A stretch of DNA of 6,033 nt from positions 1 to 6,033 of the forward strand of contig CANJJY010000289.1 of assembly GCA_947474445.1 (NCBI GenBank), written 5' to 3'. Origin of the DNA: Oligoflexaceae bacterium (GTDB taxonomy: Bacteria; Bdellovibrionota_B; Oligoflexia; Oligoflexales; Oligoflexaceae). The notes under the pieces were generated by a model. That model was not told where the DNA came from, did no database searches, and worked only from the letters and a program-made list of their open reading frames with translations. Both the position numbers and the translations under genes were made by a program. Shown here in pieces: positions 1 to 5,633 of the stretch (positions are counted from its first letter, which is position 1; each line of letters starts with the position of its first letter).

Positions 1-657
1 GTCAACAGTGATCCCCTGACACGCGATCGCCTCAAAGTCATCTTTCTGCCCAACTACAACGTCTCTCTCGCTGAACAGATTATTCCAGCCGCCGACCTGT
101 CCGAACAGATTTCAACGGCAGGTACCGAAGCGTCAGGTACAGGCAACATGAAGTTTTGTCTCAATGGATCTCTGATCATCGGGACGCTCGATGGAGCGAA
201 TATCGAGATTCTTGAACACGTGGGGCAAGACAATATTTTTATTTTCGGACATACCGTCGAACAGCTGCGCACCCTGCAGAACGAAGGCTACCAGCCGCAT
301 GCCTGGTATGCTTCCCATCCCGACCTCAAGGCGGTGCTCGATACGATCCAACGCGGATACTACGCAAAACATGACAGGGATCGGTTTCGCCCCATCTGGG
401 ACAGCCTGATGGTCTATGGAGATCGGTTTTATCATTTGGCTGATTTTCCTGCTTACATCGAAGCGAATCGACGTGCTGAGGATTTGTTTCGCAACACTCA
501 GAAGTGGCAAAAAAGTGCATTGCTCAACATCGCGCGCATCGGATGGTTCTCGTCTGATCGCACAGTTGCTGAGTATAATCGGGATGTTTGGCACATAGAG
601 AAGAGTCCTCTGATTCGCGAGACGCGGGGACTTTACCTCCCCGATAGCCAGGGTTAA
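1..657 (+). CDS. glgP: Glycogen/maltodextrin phosphorylase, C-terminal part (5' end outside window)
   Basis: Phosphorolysis of alpha-1,4-glucan to glucose-1-phosphate in the cytoplasm, PLP-dependent. The frame is open from base 1 and ends with TAA at 655-657, giving 218 codons of a family that is usually about 800 or more residues. Seen: the family block GTEASGTGNMKF at about 124-156, whose lysine (codon 151-153) is the Schiff-base lysine that binds PLP. It is followed by LNGSLIIGTLDGANIEI and, near the end, the conserved SSDRTVAEYNRDVWHIE. The ATG at 148 is internal to this motif and is not a start. Oddity: the residue after KF is Cys, where many homologues have Met or Ala. The tail after WHIE is slightly extended. 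The sequence does not separate GlgP from MalP, so the symbol is the generic choice. The next gene begins 200 bp downstream with a hairpin between, so it is probably a separate transcription unit. Confidence 0.95.
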   Translation, partial: VNSDPLTRDRLKVIFLPNYNVSLAEQIIPAADLSEQISTAGTEASGTGNMKFCLNGSLIIGTLDGANIEILEHVGQDNIFIFGHTVEQLRTLQNEGYQPHAWYASHPDLKAVLDTIQRGYYAKHDRDRFRPIWDSLMVYGDRFYHLADFPAYIEANRRAEDLFRNTQKWQKSALLNIARIGWFSSDRTVAEYNRDVWHIEKSPLIRETRGLYLPDSQG

Positions 658-760
658 ACAGAGCCAAGTTGCATACATAATTTTACGAGAGCCACCTTTT
701 TCGGGTCACTGCAGATCTCGAAAGAGGCGGCGAAGCCCTTGATTTGCCCGCCGAAAAGCC

Positions 761-789
761 TTTACAGGGCCCTTTACAATTCGTAATCT
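761..789 (+). promoter_or_regulatory. Possible sigma70-type promoter for the prolyl oligopeptidase gene
   Basis: TTTACA (761-766) differs from the -35 consensus at one position. A 17-nt spacer separates it from TAATCT (784-789), a weak -10 with about three consensus matches. A second TTTACA sits at 773-778 because CCTTTACA is repeated (759-766 and 771-778). The start would fall near 796, so the hairpin at 802-824 would lie in the leader. The call rests on spacing and the -35 only; the -10 is poor. Confidence 0.25.
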
Positions 790-801
790 GAGCGTCAGAA
801 A

Positions 802-824
802 AGCCTCCGAAATCCTCGGAGGCT
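802..824 (+). terminator. 9-bp perfect hairpin after glgP; terminator or 5'-leader hairpin
   Basis: AGCCTCCGA (802-810), loop AATCC (811-815), TCGGAGGCT (816-824). It is the only strong hairpin between the phosphorylase stop and the next gene, so it may end the glgP transcript. On the plus strand it is followed by CTCTCATTG rather than a U-run. On the minus strand it is followed by TTTTC, so it could instead be bidirectional or stop antisense transcription. The two other terminators in the window have real U8-U9 tracts, which lowers confidence here. Confidence 0.45.
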
Positions 825-842
825 CTCTCATTGAAACGACAT

Positions 843-850
843 AAGAGAGG
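843..850 (+). promoter_or_regulatory. Ribosome binding site choosing GTG 858
   Basis: AAGAGAGG lies 7 nt upstream of GTG 858 and 10 nt upstream of GTG 861. The competing in-frame start TTG 831 has GGAGG (818-822) 8 nt upstream, but that GGAGG is buried in the hairpin at 802-824. Starting at 858 also gives a cleaner signal peptide. Confidence 0.6.
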
Positions 851-857
851 TCAGTTC

Positions 858-3008
858 GTGGTGCTAAACGTGCGAGCTCGCGGAGCGGTGCTGCTCAGTC
901 TTTTACTTTCGACTTTGCCCATAGACGGAGGGGTTGCCAGAGCCATGACGGGAAAGAAAGATGCCGACTACGAATGGCTGGAAGATTTGCAAGGAGAGAA
1001 ATCTCTCGCGTGGGTACGCCAGCAGAATGATCGATCGTTGAAAGAACTGCGGGCCACGCCGACCTACGAAGGATTTAAGAGCGAAGCTCTGAAAATCCTC
1101 CAAGCCAAAGATAAGCTCGCGTTCGGCGTCATCGAAGGCTCGCACGTCTATAACTTCTGGCAAGACGCCGATCACGTGCGCGGCATCTGGCGGCGCACCA
1201 GTTGGGATGCTTATGCGCGGGGCAAGCCGGAATGGGAAACGATGCTCGACATCGATGCGCTCGGCGCGAAAGAGGGAAAGAGCTATGTATATGGCGGCAG
1301 TCAATGTCTGGCGCCGACCTACCAGCGTTGCCTCGTGCGCTTGTCAGAAGGCGGCAGCGACGCCTCATCTTATCGTGAATTTGATACGGCGACGAAAAGC
1401 TTTGTCGAGGGTGGATTCACGCTGCCCGCTTCCAAATCGTCCTTAGCCTGGATCGATACGGATCGCGTGCTCCTCAACACTGCGCTCGAGGCATCGACGC
1501 AGACAGATTCTGGTTACCCGATGGAAGTCCGCATCTGGAAGCGCGGAGAATCCTGGAAAACATCTCCAGTCCTGCTCAAAGGCGAAAAATCTGACGTTGC
1601 CGTCGATGGTTACGGCGTTCACGATCAAGGCCAGATGTTTAATTTTGTGGCTCGCGCCCTCAGCTTTTACACCGCAGAGATCCATTACCTCAAGGGCGAG
1701 AAGCTCATTAAGTTGCCGCTGCCCGTCGATGTAGAAGTGAAAGGTCTCTATCGGGGGCAAATGCTTCTCAGCAATCGCTCGCCGATCGAATCCTATCCCG
1801 CGGGAGCGCTATTGTCGGTCGATCTCGCCGATATGGTAGCAAAAGGCAAACCCACCTATCAGCTCGTCTTCGCGCCGACATCGCGGCAGTCTCTCGCCGG
1901 TATCGATCGCGGTCTCGACTATGTATACGTGCGCATTCTCGATGAAGTCCGCAGCAAAGTGATGCGTTTTAGCTATGAGAAAGATAAGAGCGGCCAAGGT
2001 TGGGTGAACGAGGCTCTCCCCCTCGAGGATAAGGGAACCATCTCGCTCGTCTCGGTCGACGAATGGACCAACCGTCTCCTCTTATCCTACGAGGATTTTA
2101 TCGTACCTGAAAGCCTCTATGCGATGGATGGTAAGGAGCGCACCAAGCAATTGATCGCTCAAGTCCCCGCGCGCTTTCAATCGAATGGACTGGTGATCAG
2201 GCAAGAGTTTGCCACGAGCAAAGACGGAACCAAGGTGCCCTATTTTCTGGTGCATCGCCAGGGCATCGAGCTCAAAGGGCAAAACCCAACGCTGCTTTAC
2301 GGCTACGGCGGCTTTGAAGTCTCCATGCAACCGAGCTATGCAGAGGTCCGTGGAAAGCTCTGGTTTGAGCGCGGTGGCGTGTTTGCGCTCGCCAACATCC
2401 GCGGCGGTGGAGAATTCGGACCGACTTGGCACCAAGCCGCTCTGCAGGAACATCGCCAGCGCGCCTTCGATGATTTTGCAGCCGTCGCCGAAGATCTGAT
2501 CAAAAAGAAAATCACTAGCCCTGCGCATCTCGGTATTCAAGGCGGGAGCAACGGCGGACTTCTGATGGGAGCGAGCTTTACACAAAGGCCTGACCTGTTC
2601 GGCGCCGTCATCTGCCAGGTGCCTCTGCTCGATATGCTGCGCTATCACAAGCTCCTCGCCGGAGCGAGTTGGGTGGCCGAATACGGAAGTCCTGACGATC
2701 CTAGGATGGCCGACGTCATCCGTCGCTATTCTCCTTTCCAAAATCTCGATGAGAAGAAGACCTATCCCGAAGTCTTCTTTGTCACCTCGACCAAGGACGA
2801 TAGAGTTCATCCAGGACATGCTCGAAAAATGGCCGCGCGCATGGCTGATCTCAAAAAGCCATTTCTCTATTACGAGAATATCGAAGGTGGGCACAGCGCG
2901 AGCGCGGACCTCGTGCAAGCCGCTGAGCGAGCGGCGCTCGAGTATAGTTATCTCTGGCTTAAACTCAGCGGCAAAGGTCCCGTCGGTCAACCCAAGGTCG
3001 CGCCTTGA
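858..3008 (+). CDS. Exported prolyl oligopeptidase (peptidase family S9A)
   Basis: Serine peptidase cleaving after proline in short peptides. Using GTG 858 (RBS 843-850) it has 716 residues, near the roughly 700 of the family. Residues 1-29 form a signal peptide: Arg6/Arg8, hydrophobic AVLLSLLLSTL, then Ala-Arg-Ala before the likely cut after residue 29. The family N-terminal signature DYEWLEDLQGEKSLAWVRQQN follows, then a beta-propeller to about residue 445, then the alpha/beta hydrolase. Catalytic residues: Ser564 in GGSNGG, Asp647 in KDDRVHP, His679 in EGGHS. Tyr483 in YGYGGF, Trp605 in GASWVAEYG and Arg649 correspond to porcine Tyr473, Trp595 and Arg643; Ser-to-Tyr and Ser-to-Trp spacings (81 and 41) are the same. 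The S1 tryptophan supports proline specificity. The product should act in periplasm or medium, whereas the animal enzyme is cytosolic. An alternative start is TTG 831 (725 residues). The gene ends 25 bp from the convergent protease gene. A weak hairpin (AACCC 2989-2993, AAGG 2994-2997 with CCTT 3003-3006, GGGTT 3011-3015) spans its stop but lacks a U-run. Confidence 0.93.
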   Translation: MVLNVRARGAVLLSLLLSTLPIDGGVARAMTGKKDADYEWLEDLQGEKSLAWVRQQNDRSLKELRATPTYEGFKSEALKILQAKDKLAFGVIEGSHVYNFWQDADHVRGIWRRTSWDAYARGKPEWETMLDIDALGAKEGKSYVYGGSQCLAPTYQRCLVRLSEGGSDASSYREFDTATKSFVEGGFTLPASKSSLAWIDTDRVLLNTALEASTQTDSGYPMEVRIWKRGESWKTSPVLLKGEKSDVAVDGYGVHDQGQMFNFVARALSFYTAEIHYLKGEKLIKLPLPVDVEVKGLYRGQMLLSNRSPIESYPAGALLSVDLADMVAKGKPTYQLVFAPTSRQSLAGIDRGLDYVYVRILDEVRSKVMRFSYEKDKSGQGWVNEALPLEDKGTISLVSVDEWTNRLLLSYEDFIVPESLYAMDGKERTKQLIAQVPARFQSNGLVIRQEFATSKDGTKVPYFLVHRQGIELKGQNPTLLYGYGGFEVSMQPSYAEVRGKLWFERGGVFALANIRGGGEFGPTWHQAALQEHRQRAFDDFAAVAEDLIKKKITSPAHLGIQGGSNGGLLMGASFTQRPDLFGAVICQVPLLDMLRYHKLLAGASWVAEYGSPDDPRMADVIRRYSPFQNLDEKKTYPEVFFVTSTKDDRVHPGHARKMAARMADLKKPFLYYENIEGGHSASADLVQAAERAALEYSYLWLKLSGKGPVGQPKVAP

Positions 3009-3033
3009 TCGGGTTTCGGCCGTGAAAGGCTGC

Positions 3034-5106
3034 TTATTCGCCTTCGGGACCGCAGGTAAAATGGAGAGTCTCGCTGACGGGGAGCAAAGTCTGGCTGATA
3101 TCGCAAAATTTGCGGCAAAGCCGAGGGGTCGGCGTGGTGAAGGCGCGAACCGTGACCGATCGATCGGCTAGGTTGAGAGCCAAAAGACAGGGGGTTCCGC
3201 CTGCGTCGGTCGTCTGCAGTTGATTGACGTCAGGCAGGCCGTGGATCGAAGTGCCGAGACCAACGAGGTAAGGATCGGCATCGTACACGCGTCCCGCCGT
3301 ATCCCGGACGCGGACGAACAGGATGGGATCGATCATCGCCGGCAATTTAACTTCAATGCGTGAGACAGGGCCTTCTTTTTTGACCAGCATCTGCTGGTTC
3401 ATCCATACCTCTACGCTAGTCACCGGGAATAGAGCGCTCAACTGATAGTTGAGATCGAAGGCGAGCGTTTCACCTGGTGCATGCCCTTTTTTATCAGGAT
3501 CGGTCGACCGAGTCGCTTGGAAAGAAAAGCGGGTGCCCGTGAGCAGGTGGTTAGCGTCGGTCACTCTATTATCCCCGCTGCCAAGATCGGCTTCGGAGCG
3601 CGGACTATCTTTGAGAAAGAGGCTTCGGACCGTGGCGGCTGGTAAGAGCGGAGCTTGCTGCCAGAAGAGAGCAAGAATGCCGGTCACCAGAGGTGCAGAC
3701 ATCGAAGTGCCCGAGAGCACCGCATACTCGGAGGTCTTGCCTTTTGGTCTCAGCTGCGAGGCGGCAGGTATCGGAATAGAACTTGGCCAGGTCGAGAGAA
3801 TGTCGACGCCGGGCGCCATGATATCGACGCCTTTGCCATATCCAGAGAACGTCGCTCGCGTGCCCTGCCCATTCAATGCTCCGACGGTGATGAGAGCTTC
3901 GGATTCTAGACTTCCTGGATAGTAGTCGCTCGTATCGAGATCGGTGGCGGTATTTCCGGACGTAGCCACGATCAGTTTTCCTGCCCGTTCGACTTCCTTG
4001 ACGGCGAGCAGATAGGGAAAATCGGGAGCTTCATCCGCGAGCGGCACGGCCTTGCCGCTGCCTATCGACATATTGATAATGCGAGCCTTCGATGTGGCCG
4101 CATAAGCCATGCCTTGAATAATATCGCTCATCGAACCCGTTCCGAGGGCATCCATCACCTTGATCGGGATGATGTGGGCGCTCCAGCAGACGCCGCTGAC
4201 GCCAATCCCGTTGTTTCCCAGCGCTGCGATGATGCCGGCCACGTGGGTGCCATGGCCGTTATCGTCCTGATATTCAGTGAGACCTGAGATAAAGGTGCGA
4301 CCATCTTCAAGAGAAATGTTGCCGCGCAGATCCGGGTGCCCCGTGTCGATGCCGGTATCGATGATAGCGATGGGAATGGTGCTGCAATCGTGCGCTGTAT
4401 CCCAAGCGGCAATGACCCGCGCGTCCTTGCCTTTGGTGAAGGCGCGGATATTGCCAAAGACATTGGTACCCGTATTTTCAAAATGCCATTGGTAATCGAG
4501 GTAGGTGTCGCTCGGGCGTCCATCAACATATTGGAGAGTATCCTGAAAGATGCTGTGCAGACCGCTGACTTCTAATAGATTCTGTTCGAGCAGGATGCGA
4601 TCCTTGAGATCGCGGTGAGGGAACGAGACGAGAAAGGTTTCGCCGAAAAGATGACGAATCTCCCGAATCTCAGGACGCAGCGTTAGCGGCAGCGCTTCGA
4701 GGCTAAAATCTTCGTCCGCTTGGACCAGAAACTGGTCGGCGATGAGCGTCTCAGAGATTCCAAGCTCAGGATAGGTGCGACGGATCAGATGCGGGTAGCG
4801 ATAATCGGGCTTTTCTACCAGTTCGTCGCGAAAGGGTTCGTGGAGGACTTCGCTATATCCGGGGTGGCTTTCTATGACAGGGAGGCTGGCGAGCTCGCTT
4901 TGAAATTGTTCGCCGTGGGATAGGTTTTTTTGAGGTGCAGATTCTGCGGTCGCGGAGGCTGCAGCCTCAGACCGGCTTACACGGACGCTGGTAAGCTGAG
5001 AGGATGCATCTCCCTCACTGCGATAGAGGGTGATCGCCCCTAATACGAGTAGACCCAAACCCGATGACTGCCAACTCAACTTCCGCTTTGGTTTCCAGCT
5101 TTGCAT
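3034..5106 (-). CDS. Exported subtilisin-like serine protease (peptidase family S8)
   Basis: Secreted endoprotease of 690 residues from ATG 5106. Residues 1-27 have a basic stretch (KPKRK) and a hydrophobic core (GLGLLVLGAITLY), a signal peptide or N-terminal anchor, then a Ser/Ala-rich linker to about 60. Residues about 115-195 look like an inhibitory prodomain. The mature enzyme probably begins near PSDTYLDYQWHFENTG (about 198), a block typical just before S8 catalytic domains. Catalytic residues: Asp250 in IIDTGID, His285 in NGHGTHVAG, oxyanion Asn385 in ATSGN, Ser468 in SGTSMSAP. Cys241 and Cys307 in the catalytic domain could pair. Residues about 527-615 resemble an Ig-like beta-sandwich (VEVWMNQQMLV, ILFVRVRDTAGRVYDADPY). 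The last 55 residues carry four cysteines (640, 664, 668, 685). Six cysteines in total fits disulfides in an exported protein. GTG 5115 and 5112 are also in frame but sit too close to the AAGGA site. Exact cleavage sites and substrates cannot be read from sequence. Confidence 0.93.
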   Translation of the reverse strand: MQSWKPKRKLSWQSSGLGLLVLGAITLYRSEGDASSQLTSVRVSRSEAAASATAESAPQKNLSHGEQFQSELASLPVIESHPGYSEVLHEPFRDELVEKPDYRYPHLIRRTYPELGISETLIADQFLVQADEDFSLEALPLTLRPEIREIRHLFGETFLVSFPHRDLKDRILLEQNLLEVSGLHSIFQDTLQYVDGRPSDTYLDYQWHFENTGTNVFGNIRAFTKGKDARVIAAWDTAHDCSTIPIAIIDTGIDTGHPDLRGNISLEDGRTFISGLTEYQDDNGHGTHVAGIIAALGNNGIGVSGVCWSAHIIPIKVMDALGTGSMSDIIQGMAYAATSKARIINMSIGSGKAVPLADEAPDFPYLLAVKEVERAGKLIVATSGNTATDLDTSDYYPGSLESEALITVGALNGQGTRATFSGYGKGVDIMAPGVDILSTWPSSIPIPAASQLRPKGKTSEYAVLSGTSMSAPLVTGILALFWQQAPLLPAATVRSLFLKDSPRSEADLGSGDNRVTDANHLLTGTRFSFQATRSTDPDKKGHAPGETLAFDLNYQLSALFPVTSVEVWMNQQMLVKKEGPVSRIEVKLPAMIDPILFVRVRDTAGRVYDADPYLVGLGTSIHGLPDVNQLQTTDAGGTPCLLALNLADRSVTVRAFTTPTPRLCRKFCDISQTLLPVSETLHFTCGPEGE

Positions 5107-5116
5107 CGCCACCACA

Positions 5117-5121
5117 TCCTT
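5117..5121 (-). promoter_or_regulatory. Ribosome binding site of the subtilisin gene
   Basis: On the minus strand AAAAAAGGA (5125 to 5117) ends 10 nt before ATG 5106. GTG 5115 would leave 1 nt and GTG 5112 would leave 4 nt, so ATG 5106 is the preferred start. I saw no convincing -35/-10 pair between this site and the terminator at 5213. Confidence 0.55.
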
Positions 5122-5212
5122 TTTTCATCTTGAGCCTTTTTTGCAATATCCGCACCGCTTTCAAGACTTTGATATGAAATGATTTTGCTGACTAGATTTC
5201 GGTCATGAGCTC

Positions 5213-5250
5213 AAAAAAAAGAGTGCGGCTTCTGGTCAGAAGTCGCACTC
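5213..5250 (-). terminator. Strong intrinsic terminator (minus strand)
   Basis: A 13-bp stem (5221-5233 with 5238-5250, one G-U type pair) closes a GGTC loop on the plus strand. Reading the minus strand, the stem is followed by eight T residues (5220-5213), a textbook Rho-independent terminator. It cannot serve the subtilisin gene, which starts downstream of it on the same strand. The unknown gene at 5634 already has its own terminator, so this one implies a transcript starting within about 5251-5570. Confidence 0.85.
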
Positions 5251-5435
5251 TCGAGCGTTTCAACAATTCTCAAGGTATCCAACGAGGTTCTTCCTCAGAT
5301 CAGGCTTCGTCGTTGTGATTATTACTTTGCAAGAGGGAGGCCAGGAGGGGCTTTTAATTTTTTTCGGCACTTAGCGGGAAGGTATGAAGGGTAAACGTAA
5401 GATTTGGATGATTCTGAGTGGAGTTTTTATTCTAA
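5213..5435 (-). ncRNA. Candidate small RNA (about 220 nt), unrecognised
   Basis: Inferred transcript between a minus-strand promoter (-35 TTGACA at 5470-5465) and the U8 terminator at 5250-5213. The transcribed strand has no ATG. The only sizeable frame is a 36-codon GTG frame (5370-5260) with no Shine-Dalgarno and a stop directly before it, so a noncoding product is favoured. Seen in it: a CU-rich stretch (5350-5333) with CCUCCU and CCUCC, which is anti-Shine-Dalgarno-like, and a modest AACGA/TCGTT stem (5314-5310 with 5285-5281). It does not resemble tmRNA, SRP RNA or RNase P RNA that I can recognise. Function unknown; existence inferred from flanking signals only. Confidence 0.35.
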
Positions 5436-5440
5436 GTCAG

Positions 5441-5492
5441 GATTCTTACCAGAGAAAATAGTCTTGTCAAATTCTTGGTGACTGTAAGAATC
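5441..5492. repeat. 9-bp inverted repeat flanking the promoter-like site
   Basis: GATTCTTAC (5441-5449) and GTAAGAATC (5484-5492) are exact reverse complements, separated by 34 nt. With one bulged base the pairing extends by two more (AG 5451-5452 with CT 5482-5483). The left arm overlaps the -10 region and the right arm lies upstream of the -35 of the minus-strand promoter candidate, and ends 2 bp from the tandem repeat. It could be paired operator half-sites or a stem in RNA crossing the region. Confidence 0.55.
5442..5470 (-). promoter_or_regulatory. Promoter-like site for the candidate small RNA
   Basis: On the minus strand TTGACA (5470-5465) is a perfect sigma70 -35. After 16 nt comes TAAGAA (5448-5443), preceded by TGG as in an extended -10; with a 17-nt spacer the hexamer is AAGAAT (5447-5442), four of six matches. 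The start would be near 5435. The -10 lies inside the left arm of the 9-bp inverted repeat 5441-5449/5484-5492, suggesting possible control at this site. Confidence 0.4.
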
Positions 5493-5494
5493 AT

Positions 5495-5558
5495 AAACGT
5501 GCCTACCGTTTGATTGAATCGCAAACGTGCCTACCGTTTGATTGAATCGCAAACGTGC
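5495..5558. repeat. 28-bp tandem direct repeat, 2 full copies plus 8 bp
   Basis: Two identical 28-bp units (5495-5522 and 5523-5550) are followed by the first 8 bases of a third (AAACGTGC, 5551-5558). GAATC at 5488-5492, before the first unit, echoes the GAATC inside each unit. Each unit contains AAACG, 7 bp, CGTTT, an inverted repeat, and GATTGAATC, a second small palindrome. The exact identity of the copies suggests recent duplication or selection. Two copies with no spacers is not a CRISPR array. It sits just upstream of the minus-strand promoter candidate, so operator or activator sites are possible. Confidence 0.9.
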
Positions 5559-5572
5559 AAACCCATCCATTT

Positions 5573-5604
5573 AAAAAAAAACTGCCAAGGCAGAGCCTCG
5601 GCAG
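5573..5604 (-). terminator. Intrinsic terminator of the unknown gene at 5634
   Basis: CTGCC (5582-5586) pairs with GGCAG (5600-5604) and, after one A/C mismatch, AGGC (5588-5591) pairs with GCCT (5595-5598) around an AGA loop. Reading the minus strand, the stem is followed by nine T residues (5581-5573). It lies 29 bp beyond the stop of the minus-strand gene ending at 5634, the expected position. Confidence 0.85.
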
Positions 5605-5633
5605 CTTAAATGGAAAAAGTAGATAAAAACCGT

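Larger units (their letters stand above)
5251..5572. other. Gap without a convincing protein gene
   Basis: Between the two minus-strand terminators I see no protein-coding gene I can defend. It holds the tandem repeat (5495-5558), the inverted repeat (5441-5492), the promoter-like site and most of the candidate small RNA. Two tiny frames, a 25-codon plus-strand frame at 5384-5461 and a 36-codon minus-strand GTG frame at 5260-5370, lack good translation signals. Confidence 0.6.

Noticed and set aside
133..678. 181-codon minus-strand frame opposite glgP
   Set aside because: Antisense shadow of the conserved phosphorylase coding sequence; no motifs of its own.
686..752. Further hairpins after glgP (CGAGA/TCTCG and GGCGG/CCGCC)
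   Set aside because: 5-bp stems with loops of 17-25 nt are within chance expectation and lack U-runs.
2082..2990. 302-codon open frame on the minus strand inside the prolyl oligopeptidase gene
   Set aside because: It lies wholly opposite a gene with full catalytic motifs, shows no recognisable family or export signal, and is explained by the codon bias of the sense gene.
2976..3051. Bidirectional terminator between the convergent proteases
   Set aside because: Only a 7-bp inverted repeat (GGTCCCG 2976-2982, CGGGACC 3045-3051) with 62 nt between and a small AACCC/GGGTT stem; no U-tract on either strand.
5260..5370. 36-codon GTG frame inside the candidate small RNA (minus strand)
   Set aside because: A stop codon directly precedes the GTG and the bases upstream are pyrimidine-rich with no Shine-Dalgarno.
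5495..5558. Possible CRISPR array
   Set aside because: Repeat units abut with no spacers and only two full copies exist, so it is a simple tandem repeat.
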